A stretch of 64,000 nt of DNA from NCBI GenBank assembly GCA_963277665.1, contig OY728160.1, forward strand, positions 49,460,605 to 49,524,604, written 5' to 3'. This DNA comes from Viscum album (lineage: Eukaryota; Streptophyta; Magnoliopsida; Santalales; Viscaceae). Of this stretch, positions 24,337-36,270 are shown piece after piece. The number at the start of each line of letters is the position of its first letter. The first letter of the stretch is position 1. The notes under the pieces were generated by a model. It searched no databases and was not told the origin of the DNA. It saw only the letters and a program-made list of their open reading frames with translations. A program made the translations under genes and the position numbers.

Positions 24337-26440
24337 GGAATGTAATAATTTTTCAAGTACTAACATTAACTCCATTATCTTAATTATCTCGACAATCCCC
24401 ACATTTTAATCAATATTATCATTGGTTTTCATTCATTATTTAAAAAATTGTAATCTGATAAACAAAATAAATTCATTAGTAATATTATAAAATTCAAATT
24501 CAAAATAAATAGAGTACATATTTTATTTTTTCCTAAAATATATTCATATGTATAAGTTGTCAATTAGACCAATTCAAGAATAATCTCAAGGGTTTTCTAG
24601 AAGTAAAATGTTTTTTCTCTACCCATGTGGTTTTCAATATTCTTCTTAAAGGTTTCATTAAAAAAATTCTAGGATACAAACAATAATACCCCTAACACTA
24701 ATCTCCCTAAACTAATGGGTCATTTTTACATCGTAATTTAATTACATGAGATCACAACATAACACATTACATCATTTGAAAAAAATAATTATTTCCTAAT
24801 TCTAAACATAGATTTGATCAAACATATTATTAAACATCATTACCTATAGGATTGGTAAAAAAAGTAAATGTAGTGTTTTGACACTCAATAAGGGATAGCA
24901 TTCAATAGAATCTAACATGGAAATATAATAGTGTAATATATATTGCAGGAATAGATAAATAAAATATATAGTTTCAATATGCACTGAAATATAATATACT
25001 ACATTGATGATAAAGGATAAAAAAATAACATAGATACAATTAAAACACTATAAAATGTTGGAAATGATGATAATTTATAATTTCAAACATTATATACATA
25101 CATTCAAGGTCTTATGATAATCTCTCATATAATTCATACTTTCTCAATGAATCATGGATGACCAGATTTTCCAAAGTGGAACAAGGTTTTATATGCGAAA
25201 GTCAATAGATTTTTCTAGTCAATGATTTAATAAGAATGAATATATAAATTCCATTGAAATTATTAATTATTATTAGATATTAAAAATTTCCAAATAAATA
25301 TAATTATCTTGTGTATGATATGGAATTATAGTTATCAGGCACTTATTAAGATCACGATTATCAATTGGTTTGGGAAGTTTTATATATTAAATTGAAATAA
25401 TAGAAGACTAGTGTAATTATGGATAAATAAATCAGAAACAGGAGTATATAATAAGAAATATTTGATATGCATCAGGTATATATAATTTCTTTGAGGATGG
25501 GCCTCAATATTAGCATGCATTGACTTTAAAGGTGAACTTATACCGATATCATGTATGATCCATTTGGGGACTGATTCAGGTTTCACTATATACATATTCA
25601 TTATAATTACATATGAAAAGAATACCTATTAGATATAATACATCCATAATATCATAAATACATGGCATATAAATGGATTTGTATAATGGTGTTTATAGCT
25701 TCGGGTAGGATTATGTATAGTAAAAACATATGAATGAATCTTAATGGGGATGAAATGGTAATCCATAAATATGATATCTTAAATAAAAATACTAAAAATA
25801 ATACTCTGATAAAATTGTAATATTTACATGGAAATTTTATATGGTGGAAAAATGGAAATATAAATTTGAATTAAAAGTGATTGAAAAAAGTGTCTCACTT
25901 TGTCGTGGTAGTGACATATGAATAGGTAATATAAGAGATGTTAAGGTATTATATAATTTATAATAGATCAAAAGGGTGATAATAACATGATTAAAGCATA
26001 TAAGTTTAGATTTTAAAGGATATTATAGTGAAATTAATTCCAATAGGAAAGGAAGAGGGTGAAATAGGAACTCTTGAATCTCTTGAGCTTTTTAGCCTAG
26101 AGTTGGCCCATATAACCAACTAAGCTCTACAAGATTTAGGTAAAGAAATGGGAGAGGCTCTAGGAGATATATACAAAGATTAAAATTTTAATTTTGTATG
26201 GTAGATATGAAAATATGTGTTGAGTATTTGTAGGTTTGGTGAGTAATATATCATCGAATAATGTGCTGAATTTTTATTTTTTCCATTATCTTACGTTTTA
26301 TAGTAGCCCCATAAGGACTCATTACATCCTTTACTAATATACTATATGGTTAGTTCCAAAATTAGGTAAAGATAACTAAATTTTCTGATTTGACTTATTA
26401 ATACACATATATGATATTATATTTACCATATTTCATATTA
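24337..26440. other. No recognisable gene
   Basis: These 2.1 kb are A+T-rich and non-repetitive at the level I can see. The open frame at 25,380-25,601 (minus) has no plausible product. A weak resemblance to the LTR subrepeat core near 25,485-25,540 was not strong enough to call. Confidence 0.4.
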
Positions 26441-26900
26441 TTTCCCCCCCCCTTTATTGTATTTTATAATTTTTACCAAAAAATACCAAATTTCACCCCC
26501 CAGATAATTTCGATAACATAATTCAAAATATTTAATTTAGATTATTAAATTAATATTGTAATTTTGTGCATTTTAACTCTTATATAAGGATGATACAGTT
26601 GATAAAAATATGGTATCTTTATAAATACCATTTTCTTTCTAAAATAATTTACATTTTAATACTACTTAAACCCTAGATAAATAACCCCTTATCACACTAA
26701 AATTATCCCAAAGGGTAGGTGGGGAATTTTATTACTTTCATTGGGTGGTTCAAAAAATATCGATTTGGAGGTGATTTTCACAAACATTAAATTCCCCCTT
26801 GGATTATTCTACTTGAACCTCAATTAGTGAAGTTTAACATGGTTTTGGTCATGGGTAAACCCCACTAGTGCTACCTCATCCCCATATCTGAAAAATGAAC
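26441..26900 (-). repeat. Possible minus-oriented LTR fragment (X)
   Basis: The segment 26,472-26,545 (aaaaaataccaaatttcacc and following gataattt) parallels 8,480-8,530, 48,675-48,725 and 54,890-54,945, which lie near the sense start of LTRs A, C and D. A run of nine C (26,444-26,452) precedes it. The remaining similarity is weak. It faces LTR B, which starts 130 bp further right. Confidence 0.35.
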
Positions 26901-28748
26901 TTCACAAGAGATATTACTTCTATTTTAACCCATGTTTTCTTTATTAAGAATAAATTATCTATCATAATTAACCTTAGCATACACTAATTATTATGGTCAC
27001 TTTATAATAGATATATTACCAACGGTTTTAATTGTAACATCTTGAGATTTTAAATAGAGAAAATATGCAACACCAAGATAAAATGAACAATGAAATATTA
27101 AATTGTAAATGAAACTGTTATAACATATCCATTAAATTAAAGGGTATTAATAATAATAAATTATTAATTAATTAAATATAATTTTCTTACTCAATATAAA
27201 TTAATTGAAATTTTCTTGGAGAATAATAACTCAATTTTATAGAAAATTCATTTTACTCTTCAAAAATGGTTTTTTAATTTTTTTTTGTGAGAAAATAATA
27301 TAATAAAAGTTTTTAAATTTTAGAAATTTTTTTTGATAAGATGTCAATAATTATTTAAATCATGAAAAAAATATCCTATGGTAAATGTTTGAGAATTTTC
27401 TGAAAATTTTGATTTTTCAATGAATATTGAAAATACTTATTTTTATTGAAGAATGTATTTTTATATTAAATTATTTTCACAGTAAAATTATATTTTGGAT
27501 TAGTTTGAAATTTTATTTGTAACTTTTGATTTTAAATAATTAAATAATGGTTTCTTAAATAAAGTTTATACTTTAATTTAGTATAAGAACATTATATATT
27601 TAAATGATCATTTTTTTAAAAACCCATTTTTCATTACATTTTGCTGATATAATTTTAAATTAAATTATGAAAATTATGTGTTTTAAATTTTTAAAAATAG
27701 ATTATTTATTTGGAATCAAGAATTTTTAATTTATTAAATGTGTCCCTTTTATTTTTTAGTCAAAATTAACAGTAACCATAATACTTTTTGTTACCACGGT
27801 AAATGATTAATCAGGTGATTAAAGTTAAAAATAAAATGATAAAGATTATTAAATAACCCAAAAACATTCAAAAAATTTATTTTATGAGTCTATTTCATCT
27901 CTAATAAATAAATATCCAGTTATATAGAATTTTTTCTCATTTTGATGAGATTATGAAATTTATAGTATTTTATTTCAAGAAAAGTCAAACATATCATACT
28001 CTTTTCTTTATTAAATATAATATATTTATTATGGGTTTATCCGGGGGATATGTTCAACTATAAATATTATTTTTATGTTTAAAAGATTTATATTTATCCT
28101 GATAATCTAATTTTAATTTTTAGTAATGAAAATAATTAATTTAAAAGCTACACAATGTTAATGGACTCATTATTTAATTAATAAAAATATCAAATAAATG
28201 ACATTAAACAATTAAAAGATATATAAATTGATAAAATTAATGTAATGCAAGAGTTTTATTTATTAACTTGGAATTTTAGGTATATATTTAAAAAATTAAA
28301 AATTATAAGTCTTATCTTGATATTATTAAATTCAATGTAATGAATAGTTCTAAAAATTGAGATTAATGTTTTTTATTAATAAATAATATTTTATTAAATA
28401 ATATTAATTTATTAAAAATATTATATTCATCAATTTTTTTATCTGGTTTATAACATATAAAAATAGTCAATTTTGGGCATTTTTTTCATTTATAATAACA
28501 ATATTGACCCTCAATGAATAAAAAATCTACTTGTCATGGTATGTTTAAAAATTGTTAATGACAAGTTAAAAGAAAATGATGAAGACAAAAAAATAGTAAA
28601 AAATTAACTAATTTTTGTTATATTAGATTATTTAGACCATTACCCATCTTATATTTTTTATAAATGAATTTTGATACATTTTAAATTGAATATTAATTTA
28701 TATTAAATTAATATTTTGATAATTTCCATGAGTGCTCCACCCCTCTCT

Positions 28749-28756
28749 TACAAAAG
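28749..28756 (+). promoter_or_regulatory. TATA-like box of LTR B, one base changed
   Basis: TACAAAAG in a pyrimidine-rich context, at the place of TATAAAAG in LTR E. It lies 346 bp before the first subrepeat. Confidence 0.45.
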
Positions 28757-29094
28757 GAATCCACTTCTTCTAAATCCTTTAAAATTAAAACCCCAATTTT
28801 TACAATCCCTACCCAGATACATTCCTAAAATCCATAACCTCATTCAAGAATTATTTCATTAGGTAGAAAACTAACATTATTGGTCGTAAGGATTTATGAA
28901 ATGAAGGTTGTTCAAATAAGAAATAACATTTTGAATCAAGCGTTTCTATTTTATTTTATCCTCCACTCCTTCAAATATTATTAAAAAATGATAAAATAAA
29001 AACACCAGTATAATAAATATAATAATATTTTATTATGTTAATACCATATTCTATATCCATCTTCTATTCCATAAAATGGTAAAGGAAACCATCC

Positions 29095-29512
29095 TTCATG
29101 TGTGTGATAGACTACAGCCTCACGGACTGATGTATTTCATTTAATATAAAAATATCTTGATACAAGTTATAGAGTTGAAATTAATGTTTTTATATTATAT
29201 TAATGACATATTTCTTATTTTTAAAATATAATAAACCATTTAATTTCATACATTTCCATTAACTGATAAATGATAACGTCATTTGTGTGTACCTATAGAC
29301 TACCACCTCCACGAAGCGATGTGATTCATTTTTCATCCCCACAAAACACGGATGATATTTATAATTATAAGTAAATTAGTAATATTATAATTATAATATG
29401 ATGATAAATTTGTAAAGATAAAATAACACTTACCTTATTTCAATAATGATTATTTAAAAGTGGATACTTTACTTATGCATAAGTACAGCCTACCATCTCC
29501 ATGATTGAAACA
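29095..29512 (+). repeat. Three subrepeats in LTR B
   Basis: Cores are at 29,095-29,140, 29,284-29,328 (accacctccacgaagcgatg) and 29,475-29,512. They read in the opposite direction to those in A, 1, 2, C and D, consistent with plus orientation. The palindrome arms have decayed. Confidence 0.6.
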
Positions 29513-31094
29513 TGGTTTATTTTTAATAACCATATTTCAGGATTATTAAAAAATTATAATTTGATATATAAAAAATTATAATTATGTCATCAATATTATT
29601 CTATATATGGTGGTTTATTGACTACTTTGATCATACTCAATATACCTTTGTTATTTTGGACTTATGAGCTGAATATCATGAAAATATCCAATGTGAACCT
29701 AAATAATTAAATAATAGTACATAATATCATTATACGTTATATAAATTGAATAATAAACTTGAAAAAGGTTCTAATGTAATTAAATAAATAACCTATGTTT
29801 ATTATTCAGAAATATAAAGAATGTATCTGAAAAGTCAGACTCAAGGTAAGGTACTTTTTAAAATAAATATTTCAAATTTATCTTCTAAAACTATTTTTTT
29901 CTTCCATATACATATTTTAAAAAAAATATAAAAGGTTTTTTCTATTATCCTATAATTTTTTCTAATCATTTTTATCCTTTTATAATTATTCAAAAAAAAT
30001 TGAAAGGAAATATTATTTTTATTTTCCAATTGAGGTATTTTGTCACTTTTCTTACAAAAGTATGAAATGAATGTTTTTTTTACTTTTAATGAATGAGAAG
30101 AATCTCTCAAAATCTTGGATAATATTGTCTTTAAAGCATCCATTTAAAATTTATAAAGTTATTTTCAATGGGAATTATTTCTTTCGTATTGGTGTATCTT
30201 TTTTTAAAAAAATAGTGATTTCAAAATCGAAAGGGTATTTTGATATCCTAAAGTGTTTTTCAATTGGGTTTTAAGAGTTTTTCAAAAAAATTATGAAGAA
30301 AATGTGAAATAATAAAATGTTTAATTTTTTAATTTAGAAATATCTATGAAATGGGAAATTTACATACAACATAAACATTGGGTGAACCCAGATAGCACTG
30401 GTTGAGCTTGTAATAGCTTTTGGTGTGCCCAAATAGCCCTCCAATGCATTGGTTAATAGGAATTATCTTTTGGGAAAGGATAGTGGAGTTACTGGTGGTT
30501 TTATCCTTTATATTTAAATAGGATACAATTATTTTTTACACTAGTTTAAAACAATTTATCAATATGATGGTCTAAATTTCCTAAAAAGGTTTTTATTTTA
30601 TTGTTGTGAGTTTTAATGATTTTATTTCCCAAATTTTTTTTTTTACTTTCATGTGTAAATTATTTATTTCATCTTTTAAAATATCATTGAGATAAAGGTA
30701 ATATTTTCATGGATTTTTATGTTTTTCACTTAAATAATGGATTTCTTCTTTTTATGTCCCTTGGTGAGATTTTTTATTCTTATCTCATGTTTTTTAAATG
30801 TTTTTTAGAGGGATGTAAGGATTGGTAGATAAAATGAAGAAGTAAAGTTAAAATCATAAAGATTATATTTAAAATTAAATCACATTTTATTTCAATGTTT
30901 TTATATTCATGAAAAAATTGATACTAATTAAAAGTGTCCACGTTTTACAATATGATTTTTTATGTAAGAGTTATGTCCTAATTTTCTAAAACTATACGTC
31001 TAAGAGATATCTGGAAAAAAGAAAGAAAATTCAAATTTAAAGTCACCATAATATGTAATTTTTAAGGTTGAGTTCTTAAAATAATGATGTTCCA

Positions 31095-34000
31095 TCATAA
31101 TTCCTAGTAGTTATAATTTTCAATTATCATGTAATGTCCAAATTTAATTTAAAAAATTTCTTTTGAGTTAATCCACTAAATAATTCTTCTCATTTTCATT
31201 TATTTAAATATGTAACTTCATGCTTTATATTATTCTTTTTTTCTAATTTTATTTACATATTTATGTTTTAATTTAAGAATATGATCCCAGAAACATCTTT
31301 ATTGTAGACTAATTTTTTATTTATTTTAATTTTCAATTCTTATTTATAGTAGTCTTAATAATTTTATATATTCGATTTTTATTATGTCATTTGTAAAATA
31401 AGTGTGTTTATTTTTCACGAGAATTTATTTGTATTGAAAGTGATCTGAAAAAGAATACTAGAAGTGGATAATAATTATGTTTATTTTAGGATTAAACCAA
31501 ATTTTAAGAGTTTTATTTTTATATATTATTTAATTTTTTATATAATTTATCCTAGGATTTCCTATCTACTGGAAAAATTTGTTTTGAAAGAGGTTTATAA
31601 AGGCCCGTAATTTTTGTATTAATTTTTCATGTAAATTATAGGATATCTCCATTAGGAAAATTTCTTTTTTTTTAGTTTATGAAAATAATTGTACACTATA
31701 CAATTATTTTTTGAAATTTTATTACACATTTTTGAGTTATGAGTGAGGAGGGTCATAATCAAGTATGGGGGGAAATTATGACATCAATTTGGAAAGAGGG
31801 TGAATTTTAATTAGGAAATTTTGGGTTTATTTAGTCAATTATTTTATACAAATTTTATTTAAACACCTGGTCCTAAATAAATACCTACGTACACCAAATC
31901 ATATTTCTAACTCTTGAAATGTTCTGGTAGAATCTGTTATTTCTAAAAACCCATGCTAGAAAATATAATCCTTAATGAAAATGATACACCCAGAAGGATT
32001 ATAAATCATTTGAAATCATATTATAATTTCATTATACATGATATACCCAACCATGACATGAGAATTAATCACTTCTTGTTCCACTCAATAATTATTTGTG
32101 AGATTATGTCTTATGATAACATGATCTAGTTAATTCATTTATCAATCCATTTTATTGAACTCCATTGATAATTCATTTAACTTTTTATCTTTTTTCTATA
32201 AAAATAATTATGTTACTTATATTAAACTATATTAGAAGATGAAATACATCTATACCATACTCTTCGGTGAATTTGAAGAACACACTTGGGAAACACTTTG
32301 GGGTAATTCGACCTTGTATATAAATAATGTCAACATAAGTAGAATTTTTTTTTGTGAAACACTTAGGTACCACCAAGAAGATTCTACAATTAAATTTAAA
32401 ATTCAAGACCAATCTCTCTTCATCGACAAGTATGTATAAAATAGTGAAAATATTTTTCAAAATATCCTCTAGAAAATATATGAAGTATTAAATTTAATCT
32501 AAAAATGTTTTAAGTATAACTATAAAAAGGAATAAAGATATAGAGTGTGGTGGATAATACTTTCTATGAAAAATGAGATGTATATTTTAAGCGAATGTTA
32601 TAATTTTTACCATGTCATATTGTTAAAAGAGATAATCATTACCATTTCAGCCTTTGTTTTATCGTTTGACCCACCCACATAAAACTCATGAATAATATTG
32701 AAATCCCTTGATATTGAAATAATTCTTGACTCGATAATCTTCATATTGAGAGAACAAGAAAGCCAATATCTACTCTTATATGATTTTATGTAGATAAAAT
32801 AATTTCTACATAAAATAAAAATGAGTGGATAAGTGATCATATTTATGAATGAAGGTACAATTGTACATGGGTTTACAAAATAGTTCATAAAACTAGAACT
32901 CAACATAAAGAGTAATATAGAAAATATCTTACAATATGAATGATAAATTATGACTATGGTAAAATGAAAATAGAAACTCAAAGTTATGGATTTATTTAGT
33001 TGAGATAGATTCTGTTTTTTTACAATAAGATCATGATGATAAGTTTTGGGGGGATATTGATAGATTTTACAAAAAAAAATATAATTTAATTTTACATGAT
33101 ATTCCCCTTATACTTTATGCTTTTGGGATATTTTTTTTGACCTTTATTATTTTCGAATATATTTTTTAAAATATGTAATTCAAAAATTTTAGAACACATT
33201 TTTACTATTAAATCATTCATTATTTGGATTTATTTGCAATGTTAGATCACTTATTTACACTTTTTTGGTCATGAAATGTTTTATAATGATGAACTTGGGA
33301 GGGAAGTTACACAATAACTTTTACGATGACAAATATTAATGTTTTTGATACATAAGTTCTTTAACATTGACAAAATTCAATAAATAATATTAAATAAAGA
33401 TTTGAAAAATAAATATAATAATATTTCACAAAAAAATAACAACATTACCTTGAATGAAAATAAATAAATATTTCTAAAGGTTTTATAAGTGTAGCTTACA
33501 AATATGTAAGATTATTTTATATTTTAAAAAACATACATAATATTAAAAGAAGAGTTTATGTAGGAAATATTTTCATCAATTCCTTTAAAATATCTTTCTC
33601 TTAGTGGTACATAGTGAATTATAATTGGACTTCAATGAATATATATGGCTTACATACATCTTAAATAAACTTCCATGTATAGTTTTTTTAGCCCAATTGA
33701 TATGTACATCGACTAAATGCCCATGTGGAAATTGTAAAAAGGAATATGTGGATATAATATATCATGGTTCTTATAAATGATAGTTACTTAAATTAAAATG
33801 AATAATTAGGGGAACTGATGTGAATGAATAAAATTTATGCATTGGGATACCACCTGATACAATCAAAATAGGTGAAAGAAATGGTCACTTGAGAGAATTC
33901 TTTAAAAATAAATGAATCTTAATGGTGAAAGGGGACTAGGGATTATTTAGTATATAGGAATAATGATATAGAAGTAGATCTAGAATAGAGTAGTATAGAT

Positions 34001-35509
34001 AGAGAAATGACTAATGATGATATTATTACTCTTTCTTCTTTTTATTTATTATATGAAGTTTTATTATTGTAATGGGTATGAAGTAGATGGAATTATATTC
34101 TGTGTTTTACTATGTTTAATCCTTTATTAATTTTAGTTGAACTCATGTTTTTAATTTATTAATTTCATGATCAAAAATAAGATGAACTTTGTGGGGAGGT
34201 GATGGATAAAAAGTGGAATCCTAATCTAAGAACTAGAGTTTTGAGAAAAACTATAATAGATGAGAACCCCAATAATCTAAGTGGAAATATAATCATGAAT
34301 TTTAGCGTGTATCACTACATATATAAGATTAGAGAATCCTCAAGGGGACTCTATATTCATAGAGTAAGTCCTTGTAAGTCATTGAAAGAAGTGTCATTTG
34401 AATTATTGATGTTATTAATATAATTATATTGGTAATTAAAAATTTTTAAAGTTTAAAGTATCATTACTAACAGAATCTCCACACAACATTATAACATTTT
34501 TTTACTCAAACCTCTTGTGCTACTTTTTTTTGGTCAACAACTCACAAATAATTGATCACAAACACTATTTCATACCACCCATGTTGCCTAAACCCAATCA
34601 ATAATCATCTCACCCTCATTCCTAACAACTATTTGATTAATTCTCAACCTTTATATTATATCTATTGAGATGACCTAGTGTATTACAAGAATTTATGCCG
34701 CAATAACCATGTTACATAGAATGGTTGTTTTTTAGATTATACTATACTAACATCATATCCATTCTTCATTAGTAGGCACTTAGTACAACACCACTAACTA
34801 TAACATGGAAAACCTAGTTATTAATGGTAAGGAATGTTATATTTCTCCATTGAAAAAACCCACCAAACATCCAGTGCACTACCACTGGGCTTTCTGGGGC
34901 TCTTTTAGTGGCCCATGGAACTCTAGTACTATACCACCTATGATAAATTCTCATTCCAATCTTCACAATATACATTATCTTACAAAAACAACCATTTTCA
35001 ATCACCCAAAAATGCTAATAATAATTTAAAACATTATCTAAATTCAAGAAATTAATTACTCTAAAAATTAGTCCCACTAAAACATGGCTCTCTCCAACTT
35101 CTACCAACACCTAACAACATCAGGAATTCATGTTTGCAAAGGTTGTATGTGATTTTACAATTTTTTATAGTATATTATAAACATACCTCTATGATTGTTA
35201 ATTGATTTTGGTATAGAATTACACAAAATATTATCTATTATTTAAAAGGAAACAAATTTAATGTAACCTATGGAATATGGATAACTATGAATTCAAGTAG
35301 ATAATATATTGAAATAATATCTTATTTGGAATAGTGTATCTCCATAGTAATACTTTATGTTTTTAAAAACATTATATGGTGGTTTAGATTTATGTAATGA
35401 TTACTATTTGTTAAAAAAATGGGTGATAAAGAATTCATATCCATTATGATGATTTTAAAATTATTTTACCAGTTTAAAGGATAAATTTTCTTTTTAAAGA
35501 TCTTTTTAT
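31095..35509. other. No recognisable gene; presumed interior of a degraded plus-strand element
   Basis: The segment follows LTR B and precedes plus-strand RT, so by position it should hold PBS, gag and protease. I cannot read any of them. G-rich motifs AAGTATGGGGGGAAA (31,761) and AAGTTTTGGGGGGATA (33,036) resemble the G-run motif downstream of pol in Athila/Tat elements or a PPT. Open frames at 32,227-32,460, 32,607-32,981, 34,199-34,423 and 34,805-35,029 show no known domain. From about 34,470 to 35,130 the plus strand is noticeably richer in C than G. Confidence 0.35.
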
Positions 35510-36270
35510 GGATAGGATGTTATCATATAAGGGTGAGGAGAAATATAATCTTAATTCAAATTTTAAACAATTGATATGACAATTTTTAAATCATTTACTT
35601 TCATTTTGAGATACCCATGAACATACTATTTTGATTATGTTGATGCATTAAATATTTTAACTAATTTTAGGTCATTCTTTTATAGTATTGATTGATAATA
35701 TTTTTGTTTATTCTAAAATAATGTAGGATTATTCAAAACCATAAAGGTTAGTTTTGGAATTTGTAAAATACATTAATTTTATATAATGATTCATACAATT
35801 AATATATGATTGTGTGAAGTTAATTTCATTAATTATTTTAGATTTGAACATGGGTTAATTACAGAACCAACAAATATTGTGTTAGTAATATCCTGAAATC
35901 TACCAGAAAATATAATAGAGTTATATATTTTATTTAGATTTTTCGGTTACTATTAGATATTTTTAAAATAATTTTAAATAATTGAGAATCATCATATAGT
36001 CTTGATCAAGATGGATTGTTCTTTTTAGTGGATTAAACAATGACAAGAACATTTGAATGTTAAGAGGATAAATTAAATATCACATCCATCCTATTATTAT
36101 AAGTGTAGGAAGTATCATTTGAGGTTAATTTCAGTGCATTTCACCAAATATTATGATATGTGTCAATTCAATAGAAATTAGTTCGTGTATTAGGTTCTAA
36201 AAAGTTAAATTATCTTGAATTTAACTATAATATCCATGATTGTGAGCATGTGATATTGGGTTTTCTCTAA
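35510..36270 (+). pseudogene. RT and RNase H remnant, plus strand (Ty3/gypsy)
   Basis: The plus strand shows an RT segment YHIRVR (about 35,518-35,540, family pattern GYHQIRVR). LIDNIFVYSK at 35,687-35,717 stands at the place of FIDDxxVYSK, with the second catalytic Asp now Asn. Next come GLITEPTN, a FRFFGYYWIF segment like SFLGLAGYYRRF, and at 36,205-36,266 NYLEFNYNIHDCEHVILGF, the RNase H segment NYxxHDxExxxxxF. Stops and frame changes are frequent. It could be the pol of the element whose 5' LTR is LTR B, 4.4 kb upstream in the same orientation. Confidence 0.7.

Larger units (their letters stand above)
27033..31094 (+). repeat. LTR B, plus-oriented long LTR
   Basis: It starts TGTAACATCTTGAGATTT, close to LTR E (TGTAACACCCGAGATTTT). 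It ends GATGTTCCA at 31,094, like the LTR C sense end GATGTTACA. In order it has a TATA-like box (28,749), three subrepeats (29,095, 29,284, 29,475), a donor-like AAGGTAAGG (29,843), a block shared with LTR E (30,040-30,070 against 63,760-63,800) and an acceptor-like block ending TTTTTTAG at 30,808. It is 4.06 kb, like LTR C. No PPT precedes it, so it is a 5' or solo LTR. No gene lies inside; the short open frames at 29.8-30.3 kb are chance. Confidence 0.75.

Noticed and set aside
12814..24341. Target-site duplication GGACT/GGAAT around E1
   Set aside because: It needs the left LTR edge shifted by a base or two from the aligned edge and still mismatches; not reliable.
32607..32981. 124-codon minus-strand open frame
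   Set aside because: Hydrophobic, A+T-driven composition, no recognised domain and no relation to neighbouring retroelement frames.
34805..35029. Open frame of 74 codons with higher G+C
   Set aside because: No domain, an overlapping open frame on the other strand, and no splice or promoter context.
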